DNA from: Pseudomonadota bacterium
GTDB taxonomy: Bacteria; Desulfobacterota; Desulfobulbia; Desulfobulbales; Desulfurivibrionaceae
Length of the DNA: 64,000 nt
NCBI GenBank assembly: GCA_018830485.1
Contig: JAHJRQ010000015.1
Location: forward strand, 186,001 to 250,000
Direction of reading: 5' to 3'
This document shows positions 42,740 to 51,418 of this stretch, piece by piece (position 1 is the first letter of the stretch; every line of letters starts with the position of its first letter). Under the pieces are notes generated by a model. That model made no database searches. It saw only the letters and a list, made by a program, of their open reading frames with translations, and was not told the DNA's origin. The position numbers were made by a program, and so were the translations under genes.

Positions 42740-43804
42740 TCACTTCCCCATCGCCACCGGTGTTTCATGCACCCAGACCCAGGTTCCCGGATCACCCTTG
42801 GTCGCCTCCTGCCAATTCCCCTTGCTTGCTGCCTTGGGCCTTGTCCACTCAAAGAGCCAGAGGGCGTCCTTGGGCGCCAGATTCACGCACCCATGGGAAT
42901 TGGGCAGGCCGAAAAAATCGTGCCAGTAGGAGGTGTGCAACCCGTATGATTGATGGAAATACATGTGCCAGGGCACATCCTCCACATAGTAACGATCCGC
43001 GTCACCTTCCCCGCCGCTCATTTTGCCGATTCTGACCTTGGCCCAGATCCGGAACAACCCCTTGATCGTTGGAAACCGCTCATCGCCGGAAGAGACCAGG
43101 GTGGCGAAAACCAACCGGTCCCCCTCATACGCCGACAGGGTCTGCTCGGTAAGATTCACCTCGATCCAGCGCTCCGATTCGCCGATTTCCTCCGGGCGGA
43201 GCGCGGGTATGACCATGGCCAGGCGGCTGTAGGGAACCCAGGCGCCGGTGCCGATCCTGCACCACTTGCGCTGCTCGACTTCCCGCGTCTCATGGACAAT
43301 AACCAGAGATCTCGCCGGCACCACGGCCGGGTCCTCCTCTTCAACCGGCGGCACGCCGGGGCCTGGAGAGACGCGGGTGTGGAAGATCATCCAGGCGAAT
43401 TTCCTGTCAAAATCCCGCGGCACCAAAACCCCTTGAAAGTTAGAGGGCTTGGCGAGACGGAGCTTGTCCGCCCGGAGGTATTCCCGCTCATTGATTTTGT
43501 ACCACCCCTGGCCATCCACCATGATCGGCTGGGGATCGCTGAGGCTGACCCACATGAAGCCCGGTCTGGTAACCCGGACCGGCGCCACCCCGGCACGTTC
43601 GTCCTGCGGCTGGCCATAGACGGGCACAGCATCCCCCAGGATCTGGGCATAGGTCAGGGACAAAACATCGCCTGTCCTCTCGGGAAACGGACAGACAAAC
43701 TGTTTTTCCGCAAGACCCTCTTCGGCTCCGGCCCGGCACAGTTCGGCCTGATATCCGAAAAAGATCCCCAACCCCAGCCAGAAAAAAACGGCTCTCCGCA
43801 CCAT
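42740..43804 (-). CDS. Secreted L,D-transpeptidase (YkuD)
   Basis: 354 residues with an N-terminal signal peptide (FFWLGLGIFFGYQAELC). Residues about 50-210 form SH3-like segments (VPVYGQPQDE, VIVHETREVEQRKW). The YkuD domain follows (WIEVNLTEQTLSAYEGDRLV) with catalytic HTSYWHDFFG...NSHGCVNL. It acts in the periplasm on peptidoglycan. The domain layout differs from the convergent gene, so these are not recent duplicates. Confidence 0.9.
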   Translation of the reverse strand: MVRRAVFFWLGLGIFFGYQAELCRAGAEEGLAEKQFVCPFPERTGDVLSLTYAQILGDAVPVYGQPQDERAGVAPVRVTRPGFMWVSLSDPQPIMVDGQGWYKINEREYLRADKLRLAKPSNFQGVLVPRDFDRKFAWMIFHTRVSPGPGVPPVEEEDPAVVPARSLVIVHETREVEQRKWCRIGTGAWVPYSRLAMVIPALRPEEIGESERWIEVNLTEQTLSAYEGDRLVFATLVSSGDERFPTIKGLFRIWAKVRIGKMSGGEGDADRYYVEDVPWHMYFHQSYGLHTSYWHDFFGLPNSHGCVNLAPKDALWLFEWTRPKAASKGNWQEATKGDPGTWVWVHETPVAMGK

Positions 43805-43810
43805 CAGCCC

Positions 43811-44143
43811 CTATGCCTTGATATGTTCTTCCGCAAGCATCCGGTCAAGGAATCCAAGCAAAAACTGGCGCTGGGCCGGGGTGGCATAGCTGATGCACGA
43901 ACAATGCAGGTTGCTCTGGCTGCGGACCAGAAATTCGGCAATCAGCCGGCTCCGTCCCAGCTCGATCCCGAAGAAAAAAGGGCCGCATTGCCCGTGCCCT
44001 TGCTGGGCCTCGGCCAGCATATCCTCCGGAACCGGCAGCCAGAACATCCCCTCCATGGGGCCGGCTTTCAAGGTCCGCTTCAGATATGATTCAAGATTAT
44101 CCTGTTCTTCCTTGCTCAACTCATCAACAACAAACTGACGCAT
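43811..44143 (-). CDS. Conserved-looking small protein, function unknown
   Basis: 110 residues from ATG 44143 (AGAGGA upstream); longer in-frame starts lack features. No signal peptide. Three Cys are spread through CGPFFFGIELG and LHCSCISYA. I do not recognise the family. It lies six bases upstream of the transpeptidase gene on the same strand. Confidence 0.65.
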   Translation of the reverse strand: MRQFVVDELSKEEQDNLESYLKRTLKAGPMEGMFWLPVPEDMLAEAQQGHGQCGPFFFGIELGRSRLIAEFLVRSQSNLHCSCISYATPAQRQFLLGFLDRMLAEEHIKA

Positions 44144-44295
44144 GGCACATCCTCTGCTGGTTTCCGGTGAAAGTTCCTTTTTCGGCTCGCTTTGCCCGGC
44201 AATCCCCGGCAAAAGCATATCATAACAGTACCAGAATAGCGGCAAGCTGTCACCAGAGAGACTGCCTCCCATGGCCAGCCGCTCTTGCTTTACAT

Positions 44296-44324
44296 TTGAC
44301 AGAATCCTGCCCGGACAGTATCCT
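44296..44324 (+). promoter_or_regulatory. Sigma-70-type promoter for the hinT-mob genes
   Basis: TTGACA (44296-44301), 17 bp, TATCCT (44319-44324), 47 bp before ATG 44371. Confidence 0.6.
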
Positions 44325-44370
44325 GCGCCGAACCATTCCCCAGCGAACCAGGAGAAACAAGGAGAAAAGG

Positions 44371-44712
44371 ATGAGCAACCCCTGTCTTTTCTGCAGGATC
44401 GCCAGCGGTGAAATCCCTGCCAAAAAATTGCATGAGGACGATGAGGTCGTCGCCTTCTGGGACATCTCCCCCCAAGCGCCCACCCATTTTCTGGTCATCC
44501 CCAAGAAACATCTCAGCGGCCCGGGGGCTATTTCCGCCGAGGACGAAGCGCTCATCGGCAAGGTCGTCCGCATCGGCGCGCAACTGGCCCGGGAAAACGG
44601 CGCGGAACACTGCCGGCTGGTCATGAACAACGGCGCCGAGGCGGGGCAGACCGTCTTCCACCTGCATCTCCACGTTCTCGGCGGCCGGCCCATGTCCTGG
44701 CCGCCGGGCTGA
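44371..44712 (+). CDS. hinT: HIT-family hydrolase (HinT-like)
   Basis: 113 residues; AAGGAGAAAAGG precedes ATG 44371. Opening CLFCRIASGEIPAKKLHEDD and the histidine triad HLHLHVLGG are diagnostic. Hydrolyses adenosine phosphoramidates. Followed after 34 bp by mobB. Confidence 0.94.
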   Translation: MSNPCLFCRIASGEIPAKKLHEDDEVVAFWDISPQAPTHFLVIPKKHLSGPGAISAEDEALIGKVVRIGAQLARENGAEHCRLVMNNGAEAGQTVFHLHLHVLGGRPMSWPPG

Positions 44713-44746
44713 GCCGAAAACCGTCACCACCACACCAGATACCGAC

Positions 44747-45406
44747 ATGCCTCCAGTCATCGCATTCATCGGCAAGCCCGACTCCGGCAAGACCACGCTT
44801 CTTGAGAAGCTCATCCCGGAACTGCGGCGCCGCGGCTACCGCATCGGCACCATCAAGCACCATGTCCATGCCTTTGAAATGGACAAGCCCGGCAAGGACA
44901 CCTGGCGCCACAAGCAGGCCGGCGCCAATACCGTGGCCCTCTCCTCACCCACCGGCCTGGGAATCATCCGCGATGTGGACGAAGATCCGGCCATCGAGGA
45001 GCTGGTGGGCCGCTATTACGGCGATATCGACCTGGTCATCGCCGAGGGCTACAAGCGGCTGAGCCTGCCCAAGATCGAGGTCTTCCGCAGCGCCCAGCAT
45101 GAGGCTCCCTTGCCGAACCGGGATGACACCTGGGTCGCCATGGTCAGCGACACCGCCGGGGTCGCTGATCTCCCCTGCTTCGGACTGGAGGATGTCGCCG
45201 GTCTGGCGGATTTTCTGGAGGAGCGGTTCATCACACCCTTTGCCAAGCAAAAAACCAGCCTGCTGGTCAACGGTCAGCCCGTTTATCTCAATGCCTTCGT
45301 GGAGAGCTTCCTCCGCCAGGCCATCACCGGCATGACCTGCTCGCTCAAGGGGTGCCAGGATCCCCGGGAGATCATCATCACCATCCGCCAGGACCTGCCG
45401 CAATGA
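44747..45406 (+). CDS. mobB: Molybdopterin-guanine dinucleotide biosynthesis adaptor MobB, with C-terminal extension
   Basis: 219 residues versus about 170 in E. coli. Walker A is GKPDSGKTTL; TIKHHVHAFEMDKPGKDTWRH (split here by eye) and VIAEGYKRLSLPKIEV are MobB signatures. The last 55 residues (SLLVNGQPVYLNAFVES and SSLKGCQ-like text) form an added domain seen in some anaerobe MobB proteins. Works with MobA to make the guanylated cofactor needed by enzymes such as the one at 5373. Confidence 0.9.
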   Translation: MPPVIAFIGKPDSGKTTLLEKLIPELRRRGYRIGTIKHHVHAFEMDKPGKDTWRHKQAGANTVALSSPTGLGIIRDVDEDPAIEELVGRYYGDIDLVIAEGYKRLSLPKIEVFRSAQHEAPLPNRDDTWVAMVSDTAGVADLPCFGLEDVAGLADFLEERFITPFAKQKTSLLVNGQPVYLNAFVESFLRQAITGMTCSLKGCQDPREIIITIRQDLPQ

Positions 45407-46002
45407 GCCAGCGGATTGCCCAGGTTGCCGGGGTGATTCTGGCGGGGGGCAAAAGCTCGCGCTTCGGGAGCAACAAGGCCCTGGCCCTCCACCAGGGCGA
45501 CGCCCTGGTGGAGGGGATCAGCCGCAGGCTTGCCGCACTGTTTCCGGAAACCCTGCTCATCACCAACACACCCGAGGAGTACGGGTTTCTCGGCTGGCCC
45601 ATGGCCAAAGACCTCTATCCTGATTGCGGCCCCCTGGCCGGCATCCATGCCGCCCTGCGCACGGTTTCCCAGCCCCGCATCTTTGTCTGCGGCTGCGACA
45701 TGCCGCTGGTCAATCCGGACCTGATCCGTTTCCTCTGCGAGCTGGAAGGCGGCCATGACATCGTGCTGCCCTGGCTGGACGAGGGGCCGGAGCCGCTCTA
45801 CGCGGTGTACAGCAAAAAAGCCCTGCCGATTATCGCGGAACAGCTCTCCAATAAACAATACAAGATCGGCAGGTTGTTCGACACATTGCGCATCCGCAAG
45901 GTTACACCCGAAGAGATCTTGCGGATCGTGCCGGATCTCACCACCTTTCAGAACATCAACCACCAGCATGACCTTGCCCGTCTTGCCGCCATGGGGGTGT
46001 GA
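45403..46002 (+). CDS. mobA: Molybdenum cofactor guanylyltransferase MobA
   Basis: 199 residues; the ATG overlaps the mobB stop (ATGA). Nucleotidyltransferase motif GVILAGGKSSRFGSNKAL and the metal-site ICGCDMPLV-type text (FVCGCDMPLVNPDLI) are present. It transfers GMP to molybdopterin. Confidence 0.94.
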   Translation: MSQRIAQVAGVILAGGKSSRFGSNKALALHQGDALVEGISRRLAALFPETLLITNTPEEYGFLGWPMAKDLYPDCGPLAGIHAALRTVSQPRIFVCGCDMPLVNPDLIRFLCELEGGHDIVLPWLDEGPEPLYAVYSKKALPIIAEQLSNKQYKIGRLFDTLRIRKVTPEEILRIVPDLTTFQNINHQHDLARLAAMGV

Positions 46003-46005
46003 GCC

Positions 46006-47208
46006 ATGCCGACCCTCTCGCTGAAAGAAGCGCAACACCGGATTGTCCGCCACTGCTCCACCCTCGCCGCGGAGGAGGTTGCCCTTTCGGAGGCCGCTGG
46101 CCGCATTGCCGCGCAAGCGATCAAGGCGACCCGGGCAGTGCCTGACTTCGCCCGTTCCGCCATGGACGGCTATGCCGTCAACAGCCTTAACCTGACCGGC
46201 GATACTGTTCCGGTATCTTTACAGGTAACCGGCGAGATTGCCGCTGGCGCCACCGATCTGCCACAGCTTACCGGGAAAAACGCCATCGCGATCATGACCG
46301 GCGGCGCCTTGCCTGCCGGGGCGAATCAGGTTGTTCCCTTTGAGCGCTGCCAAAGAAACGGCTCCGCGGTGCTGGTGGACACTCCGCCCCGCCCCGGCGC
46401 CTTCATCCGCGCCAGAGGCGCGGACCTGGGAGCCAAGCAAACCATTGTCCGGGCCGGGGCACGAATCGAGCCCCAGCACCTGCCGCTCCTGGCGGAAAGC
46501 GGGCTACCCCGGGTTTCCGTGGTTGGCTGCCCGGAGCTGGCCATCATCTGCACGGGCAGCGAATTGCTCGATACCGTCGATACCCCGGAGGCCGGCCAGA
46601 TCGTCGGCGGCAACCGTTACCTGCTCGCCGCCCTCATCCAGGGCGCCGGGGCAACATCCCGCGATCTTGGCCTGGTGGCCGATGACTGCGCCCGGATCGT
46701 CGCCTTACTCAAAGAGGCCCTGCACGGCCCCTCCCACGGGGTGTTTACCACCGGCGGCATGGGTCCGGGCAACTACGATCTCCTGCCCCAGGCCTTTGCC
46801 AAACTCGGCATTCGCCCTGTGTACACCGCCCTGGCGGTCCGCCCTGGCCGCTCCACCATGTTCGGCCTCTACAACAACAAGCCGGTCTTCGCCCTGCCCG
46901 GCCCGCCGCCCGCGGTTTTCCTGCTGTTCCACGAGCTGGTCCTGCCGGCCCTGCGCGCCATGCAAGGGCTATCGCGTCCCTTGCCCCCCCTGGCGCGCGC
47001 CACCCTCGCCACCCCCGTAACCTTAAAAAAAACCGGGCTGCTCAACCTCAAAGGCGCGGTGGCCAAGCTCAGCGGCAAAACACTCACCGTCCGCCCCGCA
47101 GGCAAAAACGAGCCGGCCAACGCCATCATCCATCTGCCGCCCAACCGGAAGCATCTGCGGGCCGGGGAGGATGTCTCCCTGCGCCTCTGCACCTCCGCCT
47201 TTTGCTAA
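46006..47208 (+). CDS. moeA: Molybdopterin molybdenumtransferase MoeA
   Basis: 400 residues, three bases after mobA. MoeA motifs: VPDFARSAMDGYAV, IMTGGALPAGANQVVPFE, TGSELLDTVDTPEAGQIVGGN (read in parts) and GPGNYDLL, FALPGPPPAVFLLF. It inserts molybdenum or tungsten into adenylylated molybdopterin. Completes a mobB-mobA-moeA operon. Confidence 0.94.
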   Translation: MPTLSLKEAQHRIVRHCSTLAAEEVALSEAAGRIAAQAIKATRAVPDFARSAMDGYAVNSLNLTGDTVPVSLQVTGEIAAGATDLPQLTGKNAIAIMTGGALPAGANQVVPFERCQRNGSAVLVDTPPRPGAFIRARGADLGAKQTIVRAGARIEPQHLPLLAESGLPRVSVVGCPELAIICTGSELLDTVDTPEAGQIVGGNRYLLAALIQGAGATSRDLGLVADDCARIVALLKEALHGPSHGVFTTGGMGPGNYDLLPQAFAKLGIRPVYTALAVRPGRSTMFGLYNNKPVFALPGPPPAVFLLFHELVLPALRAMQGLSRPLPPLARATLATPVTLKKTGLLNLKGAVAKLSGKTLTVRPAGKNEPANAIIHLPPNRKHLRAGEDVSLRLCTSAFC

Positions 47209-47312
47209 ACGCACAGCAGCGTCCCGCCCTCTTGATTTCTGCCCTGCTCCATGATACAACCCCCTCTGGTAGAGACTTTTAGCGACACGGCACCATACTC
47301 AAGGGGATATCC

Positions 47313-48578
47313 ATGCTCGAATTGCGTTTCATCAGGGAAAACCTGGATCTCGTCAAAGAAAAACTCGCCTTCCGGGGGATCACCGATTCCCGCATCGACG
47401 ATTTTGCCGCCATCGACCGCAAGCGCCGCACCCTGCTCTCCGAGGTGGAATCGCTGCGCAACAAACGCAAGACCGCTTCCCAGGAAATCGGCAATCTGAA
47501 AAAGGCGGGGGTCGACGCAGAAGGACCCATGGCCGAGATGCGGCAGGTGGGGGAGCGGATCAAGGAGATAGAAACCGATCTGGTTACTCTGGAGGTAGAT
47601 CTCCAGAACATCGTCATGACCCTGCCCAACCTCTGCGACGATTCCGTGCCCAAAGGCGCCGACGACAAGGACAACCTGGAAATCAAGCGCTGGGGCACGC
47701 TGCCGCAATTCGCTTTTGCCGCCAAAGCCCACCATGAGCTGGGGGAAGCGGCCGGGGTCATCGATTTTGAACGGGCGGCCAAGCTCTCCGGCGCGCGCTT
47801 TGCCGTGCTCAAGGGGTTTGCCTCCCGCCTGGAGCGGGCGCTGATCAACTTCATGCTCGATCTCCACACCCAGAAGCACGGCTACACCGAGATCCTCCCC
47901 CCGTTTCTGGTCAATTCCCAGACCATGACCGCCACGGGCCAGTTGCCGAAATTCGCCGCGGATCTTTTTGCCATCAAGGACTGGGATCTCTGGCTGATCC
48001 CCACCGCCGAGGTGCCGGTGACCAACCTGCACCGGGACGAAACCCTGGCCGAGCATGAGCTGCCCATCAAATACACGGCCTACACCCCCTGCTTCCGTTC
48101 CGAGGCCGGGGCCTATGGCCGCGACACCCGGGGGCTTATCCGCCAGCACCAGTTCGACAAGGTGGAGCTGGTGAAATTCACTACCCCGGAGACCTCAGGC
48201 GTCGAGCTGGAAAGCCTGCTGGCCGACGCGGAAGAGGTGCTCCAGCTCCTGGCGCTGCCCTACCGGGTGGTGCAGCTCTGCAGCGGGGATCTCGGTTTTT
48301 CCGCCAACAAAACCTACGACATCGAGGTGTGGATGCCCGCCCAGGACACCTACCGGGAGATCTCCTCCTGCAGCAATTTCGGGGATTTTCAGGCCAGGCG
48401 GGGGGGGATCAGGTACCGGCCCAAGGGCCACAACAAAAGCGGACTGGTCCATACCTTGAACGGCAGCGGCCTGGCCGTGGGACGAACCCTGGCCGCCATT
48501 TTTGAAAACTACCAGCAGGAAGACGGCTCCATCGCCATCCCCACGGTGCTGGAGCCCTATTTTGAGAAAAGATTTTAA
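47313..48578 (+). CDS. serS: Seryl-tRNA synthetase
   Basis: 421 residues, full length. The N-terminal tRNA-binding coiled coil (residues about 30-105) precedes the class II core: [34 protein letters not shown] (motif 2, in parts), and motif 3 [19 protein letters not shown]. Charges tRNA-Ser (and tRNA-Sec if present). Confidence 0.97.
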   Translation: MLELRFIRENLDLVKEKLAFRGITDSRIDDFAAIDRKRRTLLSEVESLRNKRKTASQEIGNLKKAGVDAEGPMAEMRQVGERIKEIETDLVTLEVDLQNIVMTLPNLCDDSVPKGADDKDNLEIKRWGTLPQFAFAAKAHHELGEAAGVIDFERAAKLSGARFAVLKGFASRLERALINFMLDLHTQKHGYTEILPPFLVNSQTMTATGQLPKFAADLFAIKDWDLWLIPTAEVPVTNLHRDETLAEHELPIKYTAYTPCFRSEAGAYGRDTRGLIRQHQFDKVELVKFTTPETSGVELESLLADAEEVLQLLALPYRVVQLCSGDLGFSANKTYDIEVWMPAQDTYREISSCSNFGDFQARRGGIRYRPKGHNKSGLVHTLNGSGLAVGRTLAAIFENYQQEDGSIAIPTVLEPYFEKRF

Positions 48579-48627
48579 AGAAGAGACGGGAGTGATGTAA
48601 TCTTCCCATTGTGACAGACGGAGAGGG

Positions 48628-50091
48628 TCACTTCAGGACATACCTGTTCTTGCCGCCCTGCTTGGCCTCGTACATGTTCTGATCGGCCCGCTCCAGCAGG
48701 CTCTGCCCGCTTTCCCCAGCCCGGTATTGGGCCACGCCGATGCTCACGGTTTTGCGCACCGTTTCCTTGGGATTCGGCTGAAAAATCTCCCCGGCAAACC
48801 GGGTTCTGACCCGCTCCGCCACCACGGTCGCTTGTTCGCCGCTGGTTTCCGGCAGGATGATGGTGAACTCCTCCCCGCCGTACCGGCAGGGAACATCATT
48901 GACCCGGAGCGACTCCGCGATCACCTGGCCCAACCGGGCCAAAACCCGGTCTCCATCGGCATGTCCGTATGTGTCGTTGTGGTGCTTGAAATTGTCGATA
49001 TCCAGAAGGAGCAGGGAAAGCGGATGGCCGTGCCGGTTCGCCCGCTCAACCTCAAGCTGCAGATGGGTGTTGAAGTACCGCTTGTTAAAAAGTTTGGTCA
49101 GCTCATCAACCAGGCTGAGTTCCTTGTAGCGACGCTCGCTTTCGGCCAGGGATTTCTCGGCCTTGACCCGTTCGGTGATATCGATGATATGCTCGACAAT
49201 CCCGATGAGATCCCCGGACGGCCCCTTGAAAGGCGTGGAAACGATGCTGTAATGGACGTTCTGCCCATTCCGGCCCACCCGTTCGATCTCGCGCTCAACG
49301 CGCTTTTCCCCTTTTTTGACCTGCTGGAGCGGGCACGCCTCTGTTTCGCACAGACAGGAATGGAAGATCTCGTAACATTTGTGGTTCTGGGACTTCTCCC
49401 TGGTCATTCCGGCCATCTTGAGAAAGGAGTCGTTGCAGCGCAGAAGATTGCAATGCTTGTCCACCAGGATAATGCCCCCGGCAACGGTCTTGAATATCTG
49501 ATTGATTTCCACATAGGCCTGCTCCGCCTCCATGGTCATGGCGTTGGCCCGGCTCAGCGCTTCTTCCAGTTGGAGATTGTTGTCCACCAGCTCCTTTTGC
49601 ATTTCCGCCAGGGCCAGGTCGTCCTCCTCCCGCTGCAGGCAATCGCGCACCTGCTGAGCGGCGGCGGACAACCAGATATCGAGCACCCTCCGCTCAACGG
49701 GCTTGGCCATGAAATAATTGACCCCGGCGGCAATGGCCGTGGCAATGTCCTCCGGGCTGTCCTTGCCGGAAATCATCAGGATGGTGAGGTATTTCCCCCG
49801 TTCCGAGGCCCGGAATGTTCTGGAGAGCTCAAGCCCGTCCATATCCGGCAGCATCCAGTCCATGAGAACGAGATGCGGGAAGGAGGCGGCAAATGCGGCC
49901 TTGGCCGAGGCGGCGGCGGGACAGACCACAACGGTGTAGCCCTGGCTTTCCACGATCCTTCGCAAAAGATCGCAAACAGCCTGATCATCCTCGACAATCA
50001 GGGCGGTAAGCCCTGTATTTCCCGCCGCACGCTCTGTCAAGACAGATGCTCCGCTGAATTCTTCGGCGGTATCCCGCCGGAGTCGTGTCAC
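48628..50091 (-). CDS. Diguanylate cyclase with receiver and PAS domains
   Basis: 487 residues from GTG 50091; TTG 50040 has a better-spaced GGAG and would give 470. Receiver (VEDDQAV...LVLMDWMLPDMDG), coiled coil, PAS with a Cys-rich part (CYEIFHSCLCETEACPL), then GGDEF with active-site GGEEF in CRYGGEEFTIILP. It makes cyclic-di-GMP when the receiver is phosphorylated. The Cys cluster in the PAS domain might bind a metal or respond to redox. Confidence 0.93.
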   Translation of the reverse strand: MTRLRRDTAEEFSGASVLTERAAGNTGLTALIVEDDQAVCDLLRRIVESQGYTVVVCPAAASAKAAFAASFPHLVLMDWMLPDMDGLELSRTFRASERGKYLTILMISGKDSPEDIATAIAAGVNYFMAKPVERRVLDIWLSAAAQQVRDCLQREEDDLALAEMQKELVDNNLQLEEALSRANAMTMEAEQAYVEINQIFKTVAGGIILVDKHCNLLRCNDSFLKMAGMTREKSQNHKCYEIFHSCLCETEACPLQQVKKGEKRVEREIERVGRNGQNVHYSIVSTPFKGPSGDLIGIVEHIIDITERVKAEKSLAESERRYKELSLVDELTKLFNKRYFNTHLQLEVERANRHGHPLSLLLLDIDNFKHHNDTYGHADGDRVLARLGQVIAESLRVNDVPCRYGGEEFTIILPETSGEQATVVAERVRTRFAGEIFQPNPKETVRKTVSIGVAQYRAGESGQSLLERADQNMYEAKQGGKNRYVLK

Positions 50092-50150
50092 GCCTCGTTA
50101 CAAAGTATAGCAAATCCATCCGCTTTGTTTCAAAAAATCTGGCGCCGGCC

Positions 50151-51248
50151 TCATTCCTTGGTCAAGGCCAGCTCGATCAGCCGGTCGAGCAGGGCAGGAA
50201 AAGGCAAGCCATGGGCGGCGGCCGCCTGGGGCAGCAGGCTGGTGGGGGTCATCCCCGGAATGGTGTTGGTCTCAAGCACATAGATGCCATCCTCGGCAAC
50301 AATCATGTCTGTCCGGCTGTAGCCTTTGAGATGCAAAGCCCGGTGCGCGGTCAGCGCCATCGCCTGCGCCCTGGCGGTTATCTCGGGATCCAGCTCCGCC
50401 GGGCACACCTCCCGGGACGCGCCCGCCTGGTATTTGGCCTGATAATCAAAAAAGGCGAACTCCTCGCCGGGGATGATCTCCACCAGGGGCAGGGCGGCGA
50501 GTTCCTTGTTGCCAAGCACCCCGCCGGTGATCTCCCTCCCCCGCACATACTGTTCCACCATGACCTCGCTGTCGAAGGTGAACGCCTTGGCCAGCCCCTG
50601 CACCAGATCCTCTTCGCTGCGGGCCAGGCTCATCCCCAGGCTGGATCCCTGGCGGATGGGCTTGATGACCACGGGCAGGGAAAGATGCGAAAGCAACCGG
50701 CCGGGATTCTGCTGATCCTCCGGCTGCGCCATCTCCCAGGCGGCCACTGTGAGCCCTGCCTGCTTATACAACACCTTGGCCAGATTCTTGTCCATGGCCA
50801 GGGCGGAACCCAACACCCCGGCCCCCTGGTAGGGAATGCCCAGCAGATCGAGAAAGCCCTGCATGGTGCCGTCCTCACCCAAGGGCCCATGGAGCAGGAT
50901 AAAGGCCATATCGATCGTCTCGGCATCCGCTGCCAACCGGGCCAGGTCCGTGGCCGGATCGTAACGGCGAACCTCATATTTTTCCCGGTTGAGCGCCTGC
51001 TCCACCTCTGTGGCCCCGGCCAGCGAAACCTCGCGCTCGCCGGATTTTCCCCCGGCGATCAGCGCCAGACGAATCTTGCACCCAGGGGGTATAAGTTTCG
51101 TTTGAGCAGACAAGCTGCTCAACTCAGCTTTGCACCCAGGGGGTATAAGTTTCGTTTGAGCAGACAAGCTGCTCAACTCAGCTTTGCACCCAGGGGGTAT
51201 AAGTTTCGTTTGAGCAGACAAGCTGCTCAACTCAGCTTTATTTTCCAT
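50151..51248 (-). CDS. ddl: D-alanine-D-alanine ligase with an N-terminal triple 18-residue repeat
   Basis: 365 residues from ATG 51248. Residues 58-365 are a normal Ddl: IRLALIAGGKSGEREVSLAG, LHGPLGEDGTMQGFLDLLGI (in parts), VIKPIRQGSSLGMSL, YVRGREITGGVLG, TDMIVAEDG and LETNTIPGMTPTSLLP. Residues 4-57 are three identical copies of an 18-residue unit beginning KAELSSLSAQTK and ending PPGC, encoded by three perfect 54-bp repeats. This segment is not part of the ATP-grasp fold. The enzyme makes D-Ala-D-Ala for peptidoglycan. Confidence 0.92.
   Translation of the reverse strand: MENKAELSSLSAQTKLIPPGCKAELSSLSAQTKLIPPGCKAELSSLSAQTKLIPPGCKIRLALIAGGKSGEREVSLAGATEVEQALNREKYEVRRYDPATDLARLAADAETIDMAFILLHGPLGEDGTMQGFLDLLGIPYQGAGVLGSALAMDKNLAKVLYKQAGLTVAAWEMAQPEDQQNPGRLLSHLSLPVVIKPIRQGSSLGMSLARSEEDLVQGLAKAFTFDSEVMVEQYVRGREITGGVLGNKELAALPLVEIIPGEEFAFFDYQAKYQAGASREVCPAELDPEITARAQAMALTAHRALHLKGYSRTDMIVAEDGIYVLETNTIPGMTPTSLLPQAAAAHGLPFPALLDRLIELALTKE
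51077..51238. repeat. Three perfect 54-bp tandem repeats inside ddl
   Basis: Units are 51077-51130, 51131-51184 and 51185-51238, with no differences between copies. Each contains an eight-bp inverted repeat (TTGAGCAG...CTGCTCAA). Unit length is a multiple of three so copy-number change keeps frame. Confidence 0.97.
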
Positions 51249-51418
51249 AGCTTTTTTCCGAATAGTTGCGTACTGAATTGTAAGGAATCCTGCTGCCAAG
51301 GCGGCGCAATCATGAAGTGCCCGCCAAGGCACGTTATCCTTATAATAAGTTCCCTGCTTCTTTTGTAGGGTTTTTTACAGCTACCCGGAAAAACTCCTGC
51401 CAGGCGGAAAACACCTCC

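Noticed and set aside
51077-51238. CRISPR array
   Set aside because: The 54-bp units are directly adjacent with no spacers and are in frame within ddl.
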